A stretch of 64,000 bases of DNA, from NCBI GenBank assembly GCA_013396655.1, contig WBMV01006537.1:248001-312000 (forward strand), written 5' to 3'. Positions within the stretch are counted from its first letter, which is position 1, and each line of letters begins with the position of its first letter. The DNA comes from Campylorhamphus procurvoides (lineage: Eukaryota; Chordata; Aves; Passeriformes; Dendrocolaptidae). The notes under the pieces are model-generated. The model was not told where the DNA came from and searched no databases. It was given only the letters and a program-made list of their open reading frames with translations. Below, in pieces: positions 1 to 10,650 of the stretch. Made by a program: the position numbers and the translations under genes.

Positions 1-109
1 AAGTGTTATTCACCATTTCTTCCAGTTCTGGAACTTGGGGACAATTGGTAAAAATGATAGGTAGTCATTCCAAAAGAAGTTAAAGAAAGTATGATTTTAC
101 ACAGCAGGT

Positions 110-250
110 CATGAAGATCTGAAGCTTGATGCCACAGGAGTTCATAGAAAGAGGAAGCATTTTCAGGTTTAAAAAGGAGTTAGACAAATTTATGGACAGC
201 AAAGAATTTACTAATTCAATCATTTGCTCCTCTGACCTTTTTTGGTTCTG
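110..250 (+). mobile_element. Possible ancient CR1/L3-like LINE relic
   Basis: The stretch around 160-230 reads like the 3' untranslated part of old vertebrate CR1/L3 LINEs: a run resembling 'aaaaggagttagacaaattt' followed by 'atgga'. No terminal 8-bp repeat is visible and the copy is very decayed. The assignment is from pattern memory only and could be chance similarity. Confidence 0.35.
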
Positions 251-1320
251 TTTAATGAAGATGTGAGCTGATCTTTATGGAGAACTGTTGGACTTTTTGC
301 TAAAGAAAAATAAAAGGAAAATGGTTGGGAAGGTCTTAAGTTCAAAGCTTTATAAACTCTTGCCATGAGGAAATATTGCTGTCTAAATCATTACAGAGTT
401 ATGTTTCTTCGTGTTTCAAATTTTCTTGGGAAACTCATTGACAAAAATGTTTAAAGAGTTATATTGTGGGCTCTTAACACATTTTTTTATCTAGCTGTTT
501 TATAAGTTCTGACTTAATACATTTATTTCAATAAAATAACTCTACCAATCTCTATCAAGTTGTTTTTAACTTATTTGCTCTGTTAAGAATACTTAAGTCA
601 AAGATTTTAAACTTTCAGCATCTGCCAATGCTTAGAGTTAAAATCTCTGCCTACTAAGTTAAAAAAAAAGAAAAAAAAATATGTTTTCCCTGGCTCTGAA
701 AGAATTCTTCAGTAAAACAGAAAGGACTGGGAATCTGAAATAATAGAAATTATCTTTTTTTTATCAGATGAACCTGAACTAAATTGTAGAAAATAAAATG
801 TCAAAACATCTTTATATCTACAATCAAAATATGAAGTTGTTGAGCTTATATTTATACAAAGAGTATTTATGCAGTGCAAAAGCCATGAAATTATCATTAG
901 GCAGTTTAAAATATTTATTTTTATGCTGCAATTTATGAATGACTAAGGGGGATGGAGGTTTTCTGAAATGTTGATTAATTATTTGAGAAATGCCACTTTT
1001 TGTAACAAAATGAAGTCTGATTTTCTATTCATACAATTTACATTACTGTAAAAGTACTTGAGGATTCATGACAGATTTTTTTTTAATTCTATGCAAAGAT
1101 TTTTTCAAACTATAATGAAAGGCAATTTATGCTTCCTCATCTCTATCAGTGCCTTCTTTCCAAGAAGAATGTCATCTATTAGTGCCTTACCTTCAAAATA
1201 TTTTTCTCCGAAGCTCTTTATCAATTTTTACTCCCCCTAGTTTTCAGACCATACAAGTTCTTATGACCTTTTAATGATATTTAATTTCTTTCTCTGGCTA
1301 ATCATGAAGGAGTTTCAACA
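251..1320. other. AT-rich unique sequence, nothing recognised
   Basis: No repeat signature, RNA gene or convincing coding frame is seen. Open frames are about 60 codons or shorter and look like chance. There is an A-run near 660-680. Confidence 0.6.
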
Positions 1321-1391
1321 TTGTCAAAAAAACCAAAAAAACAAACAAACCAAACCCCTATTTGCTTTCATTCTTTTTTTTTTTTTTTAGT
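1321..1391. repeat. A/C-rich low-complexity run followed by poly-T
   Basis: Runs of A broken by single or paired C (about 1325-1358) are followed by an uninterrupted T-run (about 1374-1389). The A/C part is the complement type of the T/G-rich islands found elsewhere in the window. It keeps reading frames open without being coding. Confidence 0.75.
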
Positions 1392-1725
1392 TTTGTTCAG
1401 AGAAGATAAATGTCAAGCTTTGTTCTTTGCATACAGCTACTCTCTCATTACAGCTTGGAGTACTGCAGATACACAACTGTCTGTCTCCAGACACCTTTAC
1501 AGAAAGCATTGTTAATCATACAGCATTCTGCCATGCACAGATTTTCTTGTGCTGTGATGAATATCTTAGTGACCTTCTCACAAGTGGGGTATTCTGCATT
1601 TTTATTAACTGGTGACAGGACAGTCTGTTGTCAGGAAGATGCTTCATCATGTGCTTTCTGGTAGACATTTTTCAACTTTCTTTTAACACCACATTGACAA
1701 TATTGATCTTCCTTCATCTCCAGCC

Positions 1726-1734
1726 TATTTAAAT
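1726..1734 (+). promoter_or_regulatory. TATA-like box of the putative LTR
   Basis: TATTTAAAT lies about 150 bp upstream of an AATAAA signal, the spacing expected for an LTR promoter and its R-region poly(A) signal. Whether it is active cannot be told from sequence. Confidence 0.35.
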
Positions 1735-1879
1735 CCGCTCCATTTGCTGTGCATCTTCTGCTCTCTGTTTTCTGCTCCTTTCATGCCTTCATGCTTTCAG
1801 CATTTTATAATGCTTAATCCGCCTTGCCTGTGCTCCCACTCCCCAGTATTTTTGCTTGGATGTTTGTTTGTTTATTTCT

Positions 1880-1885
1880 AATAAA
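1880..1885 (+). terminator. AATAAA polyadenylation signal of the putative LTR
   Basis: A perfect AATAAA hexamer follows a T/G-rich stretch and sits in a GC-richer context (CGCCGC directly after). It is placed as expected for the R region of the LTR called at 1600-1962. Confidence 0.4.
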
Positions 1886-1962
1886 CGCCGCTTGCCACAC
1901 CTGACAAGCTATGGATTCTCTTGCTGGTTCTGGCACAGACCAGCTTCCCAAACCTCATCACA

Positions 1963-2407
1963 GACCATATAGACCATTTGCACACTAAATAAAAACAACC
2001 ATAGAAATACCCACAGATTTTCTGTTAAGATTATTCCAAAAACCTCTTTTCAGAACATACATTGATTTTTTTGCCAGCTCATAGATGAAGAGAGAGAGAC
2101 ATTATTCAAGATTATATTTGTATGACTAACAAAGCAATTTTTTTTTCAATTTTTCCTCTGGATCTTTTCATTGTTTATTTAATACCTAGTGCAGAGCTTG
2201 ATGACCAATGGTGTCTCTAATGTCAGTTGCCCAGAGAAATCTTAATGCATATAACAGTATTGTTTACGTACACAGTCTGGGATGCTAGACTATATGATAT
2301 TCAGAGGTCCATTCAAAAACTATAAAGATCTCTAAAAATTTATAAAGCTTTGAATGCTCCAACTAAACAATCTTATGTCTTAAATTGATTATGTCCATTC
2401 TTCATTT
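1963..2407. other. AT-rich unique sequence, nothing recognised
   Basis: It lies between the putative LTR and the first CR1 copy. It shows no coding frame of note and no repeat signature. Confidence 0.6.
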
Positions 2408-3147
2408 TACTGTGAGTCCTGGGATGGGGCAGTTCTGGTTATATGTACAAGAGGCTGGAGAACAGCCCTGTGGAAAGAGGTGTGGGGATCCAGTTTGATA
2501 TGAAGTTGAACATGAGTCAACGGTGTGCCCTGGCATTCAAAAGAGTCAGCTGTGTCCTCGGGTGCATCAGGCACAGCATCACCATCCTGTCAGGAGAGGT
2601 GATTATCTCACACTGGTGCAGCCCTACCTTGAGCACTGGCTGCAGTTTTGGGCACCTCAATAGAAGAGGGGTGTCAAACTACTAGAATGTGTCCAAAAGG
2701 GAACGACCAAGATGGTGAAAGGTATCAGTGCAAAACTTATGAGGAACAACTGATGTCACTTGGCTTGTTCAGTTTGAAGAAAAGAAGGCTGAGGTGTGAC
2801 ATCATCACAGTCTATGACTTTCTCAAGTGGGACAACAGAGGAAGAGGATGCTTTCTAATGACCAGCAATAGAATGCTTACGAAATGGAATGAACATCAAG
2901 GGAAGTTCAGATGGGACCTTAGGAAAATGTTCTTCACTGAGAGGGTGGTTGGGCACTGCAGAGAAGCAGTGAAGGTTAGGCTCTTCAGATAAGTGATCAT
3001 ATCACCAAGTCTGTCAGAGTTCAAGAAGCATCTGGATAATACTCATAGTCATATGGTTTAGTTTTAGGTAGTCCTTGCAAAGAACAGGGAGTTGAACTTC
3101 ATCATCCTTCTAGTCCCTCCTAACTTGAAATGTTCAGTGATTCTATA
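2408..3147 (+). mobile_element. CR1 LINE, 5'-truncated, plus strand
   Basis: This is a non-LTR retrotransposon fragment of the avian CR1 family. Its frame from 2443 gives the CR1 ORF2 C-terminal pattern (a KRLENSPVERGVGIQ-like segment, then VSCVLGCIRHS), continued in another frame by CR1 3' sequence ([34 protein letters not shown]). It ends with the CR1-type terminal ATTCTATA at 3140-3147. Multiple frameshifts and divergence from a typical CR1 mark it as an old, dead copy. Only the last part of ORF2 and the 3' UTR are present. Confidence 0.88.
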
Positions 3148-3165
3148 TTCTCTATATTTGGCCCT

Positions 3166-3412
3166 GACCAGGTATTTATAGACATTTATAAGATCACGCT
3201 TCTCCAGACTGAACAGTCTCAGCTCTCTGAGTGTATCTTCTTAAAAAATATACTCCAGTTTCTTATTCATCTTCATAGCCTTTCACGGAACTCACTCCAG
3301 CCTGCCCACTGCTACCTTGAACTGGGGATCTCAGCAGTGAGCTCAGTGCTCTAGATGCGTCTCAGTGGGGTTGGGTAGAGGGAAGGATTACCTCCCTTGA
3401 TCAATTATTCCT
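3166..3412 (-). mobile_element. CR1 LINE fragment, minus strand
   Basis: The complement matches the CR1 ORF2 tail and 3' UTR. Plus-strand landmarks are GGTATTTATAGACATTTATAA, a CTCCAGACTGAACAG segment, ACTCCAG near the middle and a GTAGAGGGAAGGATTACCTC segment at the end. It lies within about 20 bp of the 3' end of the plus-strand CR1 upstream, so the two copies face each other tail to tail. No 8-bp terminal repeat remains, so the 3' end is lost or diverged. Confidence 0.85.
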
Positions 3413-6177
3413 GGTAAATGCCAAGATTAACGTATGTAGCCAACCTAAGAAATAAAAAATGTTCAGCAGTGTTTATTATGGGAATCGTTGAATTTCAACT
3501 GTGCAAAATGGGAAGAAAATATAAAACCCATCACAGACAAAATATAAATTCAATGTCTAAGGATTGCATGTTTTTGAATATTACAATAAATTATAATAAA
3601 CAGAATATGTATTTTAAGTTTTGCCTCAAAATTCTGCCTCTAAATCATATGTTTCTGTAACATAAAATTATATCTGAAAATGTATAATATAACATGATTT
3701 ATCTTCAGGCAAGATAGCTTACTTTGGATGTCTTGATGTTTTCATAGGCAAAAGGCATTTTAGAGAATGCAGGGGTTTTATATGAAAAGCAGAGCAGCTG
3801 AAACCAGTATTTATTGATCAACAACAATACAGTTTTGATATGTGGACAAGCTATCAAAATATAAAGTTATGTTGGTTATTATCAGAGTTTTAGTACCAGT
3901 TTGACAATGCTAATATAGTACATATATACTTGCTCAATCCCTGAAACTAGCAGAGAAACACAGTGAGGAAGGCTTTAATTGATTTCACACCCACTATGGT
4001 GGTGTGCCCTCCCTGCCCCTTTTCTGCTTAAGCAGTAGGCACCAGTGACAGTCATGGTTGCTGCTTCTGGTTTCAGCTGGTCTCTGGGAAGAAGATAACA
4101 CACAATAGCTAAGAGCCATAAATCTTGCTCAACAGCTGAATTCCAGATGGGCGTGCACCAACCAAAATATGGCTGATACACAAATATGACTAGAAGTCAA
4201 TCACATTAGTCCATAAATTGTGGACGCCATAGGGCCCATTGAGCTATCCTTCACAGAAGTGCACCACATGCCAGAATCACTTCATTATATTGAATATTAG
4301 ATAAACAATATTTTTTTACAAATTACAGCTAGTAAATTTAGGAGTTTAAGGAAATTACAGAGCTATAGATTTCTAGAAATTATTTTATGCTGTTGTTGAC
4401 TGTCTATAAATTTTTTTACAAATGTTTGTCACATTTAACTATTAGGAATTGCTTAATTACTTGAATAGAAAATAATGAAAGTTAGACTTTGCCAGTTAGC
4501 ACTGTTTTATTTACAGAATGAATCATTGAGCTATTTACACAACTGGAAAATCTTCCAGTGATTTGGCTTTAGCTTATTACCAAAGTACCGAAAACCAATT
4601 AAAAGTTTTGAATAGTAATTTGTTTGTCAGGGTCTCTTTTCAAATATAGATTGTCACAGTAATTGCTTGTGGCATACGTCACTTTCAGTAGAGATGCCAG
4701 GAGTGGCTGGAAAAGTTTTTTTTATATTCTTAATGGAAGATAATTCAGTTTGATACTGAAACTAAGCATGAAACTCCCTTTTCGCAACATCAAGGACCTT
4801 TTAAGTTAGTCATGCGAAGACTGTTTAATCTTCATTTCAACAACTGAATGTAGTGGTTTCTTTCCACACCAGAGTTTTTCCTCATAACCACATAAAATCT
4901 CTTTTAAACTGAAATTATGTACTGCCCTTTCAGCTTTGGGGCTAATGAACAAAACTGAACTGCTTGCATTGAAGTTTTGGCAGTTCAAGTAGGTCTGAAC
5001 GTTTGCAATTTAGGCACCATGTACTTAGCTGATCAACTTTTCAGTAAGTATACCTTTCTTTCATAAGAGCAAAATATCCAATTTTCTCCATCAAAGTGAG
5101 ACTTTCCAAAAGCTCAGATAAATATACTGACAAAATCTCCTTTTGTATATGTGAAAATAGTTTTCTTCAATCAGTTACTTTATTTTTACATTAAAGTTTG
5201 AAGACTTTGAAGGCCTAATGACCCTTCCTCAACCAGTCATAACGGGATTTTTACATTGCTTCAACTTCTATTCTCATTTTTATACAACAATATTAAGTAT
5301 TTCTTTATTATGGAAATTGAACTGGCCAGAATAACTTGTGTTATCTAACTGCTCTAATTCCAGATGTTTTGTACTTCATCTATGTGTTCAGGACCATTGC
5401 ATCACACATCAGACTAATTAATTTTGCATCTGCCTGTGTTTACAAGATTTTTCAAAAGTAATTTGCTAAAATCTGCTGAAAGGTATTCTAATAGATGTAT
5501 TGAATGGAAAAAAATCACTCTTACTCAATTTTTTTTAAAAATTAAAAAATTAAAACACAAAATAATTCCCATTAAGGTTTCACAATCTAATTTTAATGAA
5601 TTATGCTATACTGAGATAATGATTTAATAATCTAAACCTAATAATTTAATTAAAAGTATGAGATCAACTTGAACTTTCCACTGATCAGTTTTTTTTGATT
5701 CTTAATATGATGCACTACATTTTCTATGTATGCATATATTTATTTTTCTTATTATTACTTTCTTAAATTGACTAAGGTGGTTGACAGGCTTATTCTGTCA
5801 GTTTGCCAATGAAGAACAGGAGCATTTTATGATGTTTAAGGGGTCTCTCAAGTTCAAGGAATAGGGTTTACAGGTTAATGTGAAATTGCTCGAAAGCAGA
5901 ATTTGTTTCTAGCTTATGAATGAAGTCAACTAAATGGCAGTAGGAAAATTATAAAAGACTAAAAATTTGCTTTACCAGTGTCTCAATACATTATACTGTT
6001 GAAGTCGCTCCAAATTAAATACCTTATTTCACTAAATGGTGACAAATAGCATGCTCGTTGCTGCCACAGCTACATTTTGCTAAATGATCCTTTTCCTACT
6101 CTCAAACAATCTGTTATCACTAAAACATCAGTTGTTTGTCACAGGAGAACATCTATCAATATTAACATTTAGAAAAA
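3413..6177. other. AT-rich unique sequence, nothing recognised
   Basis: About 2.8 kb without a repeat signature or RNA gene. The longest frames (about 80 codons at 3418-3660 plus, 68 at 3975-4181 minus) have no recognisable motifs and are judged chance. The 3975-4260 part is somewhat GC-richer than its surroundings. Confidence 0.55.
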
Positions 6178-6262
6178 TCACACAACACAAAACAAAAAAA
6201 CCCCACCTGACCAAAAAAACCAACCAAACAACCAAACAAAAAACCACACAAAAATCACAGGA
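6178..6262. repeat. A/C-rich low-complexity island
   Basis: Mixed AAAC/AACC/CAAACA runs over about 80 bp, the complement type of the T/G-rich islands at 6.95, 20.2 and 33.9 kb. There is no regular unit length. The frame that crosses it (K/P/T/Q-rich) is not coding. Confidence 0.8.
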
Positions 6263-6946
6263 TATAAGGCTCTTCACGTTCCAAGAAAGGGAGATTTGTG
6301 GGCTTCACTTTTGAAATTGATGCAAAAGATATTCAATGAGGAGCAAGCAGTGCACATGTACAACCATGTAAAACCTATGGTAGCACACATAGAAGTAGCT
6401 GCATTGATTTCCAAGTATCATGGCAAAATATTACTATCTCTGGGTAATGAATGACATGCCTCTGGCATGTTAATTTCATAATCTGTATAACAGCAGTGAT
6501 AACTTTGAGTGTCTGATGCAAGAGTCTATACTGTCAGCTTCAAGTTTCACAATATACTTTCTAAGATGAAAAATATTTGCTAAGGAATCACCTCTGAAAT
6601 CTCCGTAAGATGATGATTATTTTACTGGCATCAATTTAGTGCTGACAACTATAAAGTAACTATGATCACGTGATTAGACTAAACTTAATTCCATATTTGA
6701 GATCTGAATAAAAGACAGAGTTTTTGCAATTATACATCTCCCAAGTGCCACAAGAGCTGTATTTACTGCAGGTGTTCAGGATATTTCAGTACAGAAGAAC
6801 TAGATTGAAACAATCTAGTCTAGCCTATTCTAGTCTGGTCTTCTAGACAGTGCTTGTATTTTTGGCAATGAGTACATGAAATGTGATAATGTGATCAAAG
6901 AAGAAAGTGTACAGATTCACCTGCTATATGTCATGACTTTGAGGTT
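6263..6946. other. AT-rich unique sequence, nothing recognised
   Basis: No frame, repeat or RNA gene supported. It contains a short alternation of CTAG-containing words near 6810-6846. Confidence 0.55.
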
Positions 6947-7082
6947 TCTTTTTTTTCTTTTTAGGGTTTTTTTTCTGGGGTTTCTTTTTTCTTTTTTCTG
7001 TTTCTTTGTTTGGGGGTTTGGGGAGATTGGTGTTTGTTTGTTTGTGGGGTTTTATTGGGGTTTTTGTTTGGGGTTTTTGAGG
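6947..7082. repeat. T/G-rich low-complexity island with G-tracts
   Basis: T-runs alternate with G-runs. G-tracts of four or more bases lie at 7012-7016, 7020-7023, 7046-7049, 7057-7060 and 7070-7073. The plus-strand frame through it is F/G/L/W-rich only because of base composition. It could form an intramolecular G-quadruplex on the plus strand. Confidence 0.8.
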
Positions 7083-10018
7083 AATAAGGTCTGGAATTTA
7101 ACTGCAATTCAAGAACTCTGTTGTCTTCTATGTATAGACGGCATCATCATCTATATGTCTCTCTGATGAACTCTGCATATGGCTTTTACTATTTTCAATG
7201 GAATAAGGATTATCTCCAGCTCTTTTCCTCAAACTAGTTTTTAAAAACAGTTTTTTACTCATCTTTGTCTCAAATTAAGAGTCAAGAACTGTTTTGTGTG
7301 ACAGCACTTACTTTACTGATGTGTTGAATGTGCCCTGACACATGAAAAACCACAAAAAGCAATAGGAAATAAATATTTAAATGAATAAATATTTGTTTGT
7401 TTGCTTTCTTTTTCATATCTGTTTTAAAAGTAGCTAGAAGAATAGTGCATTTCTATGATTTCGAAGATATTAGGAAGCAAGTCTGATAGAGTTCCATGCC
7501 TTTTCAAGTTTAGTTGATTACATCTTAGAAAACTGAAATTTTTCACTTTCTCGTAATATTGACTCTAATGCAGCAACAACAGAAAATGTGATATTTAATG
7601 AATTACCTGAATTATGAATTAGGCTTCACTTTGCTCAAGTTTGCATATTAAGGACTTCAGGCTGTGAGTAACTAAATGGCTTTTCATTGCTCTGCTTTAT
7701 CTTCAGTCGTTAGCTTATGTTCCTATGCCTTGTTTACTACTGCAATTTCAAACTCTATTTTGTTTATATTGTTTTTCCCCATCTATATTTTTGCAAAATA
7801 TAAAACTATCTCATTGCAAACATCTAAGTATTAACTAGCAACTCCTTAGAGAATCAGTCATGAACTTATGAGGCATCGCTAAAAACTCTTCTGGTCCCAA
7901 AAGCTGCAACTCTGCAATAGCTTTACAGATATGCGAGCCACATATTCTAGGGTAGCATTGAATTATTTCATGCTGAGATCATACTTCATCTTCTTTAATT
8001 TTTTTTCTTTTCCTAAATAACTCTCTGCTATCAGTAGTATTGTAGGTGAGAATGGCACAAGCAACAGCTTTCCTACAGATAAGGCAACTCATCAGAAGGA
8101 GTGCTCCGCCACATGTCTGTGGGAAGTCAGATTATCAACCTCTTGGTACTGAACTGCTTCTCTGAGATGTGCACAAAGGCTTAAACATTTCACAGGCATT
8201 TGACAATCTTATCATTTGACAATCTTAAGTTTTTTTTCAAACAGCTATTTGTTTGAAATTCAGTGTAGTATTTTATTGTGATACGCAATGTGTAGACTCA
8301 ACACTCAGTTATTCTGTAAAAACATCAGCTTGATGACGTTGTCCTCTTTTTTGTGAAGCCAATGAACCAAAGCACCAATACTTTCATTGAGTCCCCAAAT
8401 ATAATTTATGCTCAAATTTGACAAGAAATATATAGGTGGGATTTTGGGGGCTTTTTTTTACAACTCAGGTACTGGTGAAATCACCAGAATCTCTTTTATT
8501 ACTGGATATACTTTGATCTTATTCTCCCTAAGCAGAAACAGTCTCCATTAAATCAATGTTACACCACAGCAAATCCCTGCATTTAAAGATTTGAAAAGCA
8601 AATCAAGAATGAATAACTCATATTCTTTGTACTTCACAGTTTCGAAAGGAAACCCTTCTCAAGAAGTGTGCTGCACTGATACTGGTCCTATACTTTATAC
8701 ATCATTTGGATTAAGAACTTTTATATGCTTCAGGCAACTTTCAGTTTTAAAAACACAAAACAAAGGAAAGGGAGTTTCTCAAGTTTTTTCTCAATTAAGA
8801 CTGTTATTTGGTAGTACAGTTGCCTTGTAAATTTCAAAGCTTATCTATGAGGTATTCTTTCAGCATTTAAAAAGAAAAATAAAAAGGATTTCTTGTCTGA
8901 AGCATCATGAGCATACTGCAGTCTCTACTAAACTTCATGGCCCTGTGTTTTAAAATAACCTTTCTAAAAATTAATGTAGCAGACCAACTGCACTTCCTCA
9001 ATCAGCACACCAAAAACAGGCAACGACCATGTCATAATGGGTATGTATAAAGATTTTAAAAGCCTGAAATAGTAAACCTCCTGTTTTCTGACAGAAAGGG
9101 GACTGATAAATGATTTAGAAAAATCTTCAGGTTTAGAAGCAGATGATGATAAATAGGCCAGCAGAACCCACTCTGCACCTTCCCTACCCAGCAGCATAAA
9201 CAGGCCAAAGCTACAATCAAAGCCATATCTGCAATATCATGGTGAAACTTTCAAAATTAAAAAGTTCAATAAAAATCCTTTGGTTTAGTGAAAATGAATG
9301 CACAGCTTTTTACGTGCACTTCTTCATTACGTTGCCTTGGCACTTGGAGTGGGAATACAACTGAGAAAGATCTGTCTTTCAGTGATTCATCAGTTCTTAT
9401 GACAACTCTGGCTATTACTGGCATTTTCTAGGGCTTTTGTAGATAACCACGGATACATCGCCTGACGTCCCTAAGCACAGCAGTGGAAAGGAGCTTTGTG
9501 AATAAGGTTATTTATCTAAACTGAGTTATTGATTGTTCTTGCCCAAATGACAGCTTTCTATGGGTTAAGCTTTGCTGCAGGACATCTAGAACTTCTGCAC
9601 AAGTATCTTTTTAACTTCAAATCCGTTGTGTCATTACCTGAAGGAAAAGTCAGACTTAACACCTACTGATAATTTATGTAGCAAAAACCTAGATGGATCA
9701 TTTGTTTTAATTTCTTTTCAAAAATAAACATAGGAAATAGGTCTGCTCTGAATCGATTGATAGAACCCAAATGATCAAATAAACACATTGATTTTTCTCA
9801 GATCACCTGGTGTAAAATGGTTGTCACAATTTTGAAAGTACACTGTAATTACTGTATAGACAGACCCCATACAGGCTTCGCAGCAGAATTATTTTACTAT
9901 TTTCAGGAAGTAACAAGTAATAGGAAAGCTTTTTTTTTTTTTTTTTAACTCAGCACAATCCTTAGATAAGTACTTTGAATGTAGTAGTGGTTTTTGTGTG
10001 GAGGTAAGACTAACCTAT
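7083..10018. other. AT-rich unique sequence
   Basis: About 2.9 kb with no recognised gene or interspersed repeat. It contains a small 16-bp tandem duplication (8197-8227) and a poly-T run of about 17 bases near 9930-9946. Frames at 8591-8830 (plus) and 8964-9197 (minus) have no recognisable motif. Confidence 0.55.
8197..8227. repeat. Two-copy tandem duplication, 16-bp unit
   Basis: CATTTGACAATCTTA occurs at 8197-8211 and again at 8213-8227, separated by one T. This is a simple local duplication. Confidence 0.85.
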
Positions 10019-10089
10019 ACTGGAACGACCCTACTCAGCACTGGTGAGGCCACACTTGGAGTGCTGTGTCCATTTCTTGTGTCCACAGC
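10019..10089 (+). mobile_element. Short CR1 fragment abutting an LTR
   Basis: A segment beginning around CTACTCAGCACTGGTGAGGC, followed by a CACACTTGGAGTGCTGTGTC segment, matches the CR1 ORF2 region that encodes the L-V-R-P-H motif before the 3' UTR. It stops abruptly where the LTR-like sequence starts (TGTACTGG at 10090). The rest of the CR1 is not found on the far side of the LTR. Confidence 0.7.
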
Positions 10090-10650
10090 TGTACTGGGTT
10101 TGTGTGGAGTTAGGCTATATGGGTGGTTTCTGTGAGAAGCTTGCCAGAAGCTTCCCCTATGTCCAATGGAGCCAGTGTCAGCTGGACCCAGCACTGGCCA
10201 AGGCTGAGCCCACCAGCAATGGTGGTAGCATCTCTGGGATATCAGATTTAAGTAGGGAGATACTTACCATGCAGGAGCAATTGCAGATGGAGAGAGGAGT
10301 GAGAACATGTGAGAGAATAAACTCTGCAGATACCCAGGTCAGTGAAAGAGAGGGACGAGCTGCTTTAGGGATCCCTGCCTAACAGAGAAGGGATTCCCCT
10401 GCAGCCCATGTTGAAGACCATGGTGAGGCAGGATATTCCGTTGTAGCCTATGGGAGTCCATGGTGGAACTGGCTTGCAACCCATGGAGGACCTCACACTG
10501 GTGGAGGTGGATGTCCTGAAAAGGCTGTGAGCCTATGTGAAACCTGCGTTGGATGAGGCTCATGCTGGAGCAGGTTTGTTTGCAGGACTTGGGGCTACAC
10601 AGGGGAATCCATGCTGAAGCAGTCTGTTTTTGAAGGAAGACTACTTCGTC
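10090..10650 (+). mobile_element. ERVL-like LTR with leader sequence
   Basis: It begins with TGTACTGGGTTTGTGTGG and continues with landmarks of a common avian ERVL-type LTR: GTGAGAAGC, AGAAGCTTCCCC, then GGCCAAGGCTGAGCC and AGCAATGGTGGTAGC. From about 10310 it changes to a series of related, imperfect pieces built on 'CCCATG...GACC(A)TGG...GAGCAGG'. These are typical of the tail or leader of that family. A possible poly(A)-type AATAAA sits near 10316. No gag, pol or env follows. Family identity rests on remembered similarity, not a search. Confidence 0.72.

Larger units (their letters stand above)
1600..1962 (+). mobile_element. Degraded endogenous-retrovirus LTR (probable solo LTR, 5' part unclear)
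   Basis: The block has the order of LTR signals expected in U3-R-U5. A TATA-like TATTTAAAT lies at 1726-1734. A pyrimidine-rich, slightly GC-richer stretch follows, then a perfect AATAAA at 1880-1885 about 150 bp downstream, and a short U5-like tail ending near a CA dinucleotide around 1960. No gag, pol or env follows, so it would be a solo LTR. The 5' limit is not visible and no target-site duplication was found. The signals are directly seen; the LTR identity is inferred. Confidence 0.42.
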
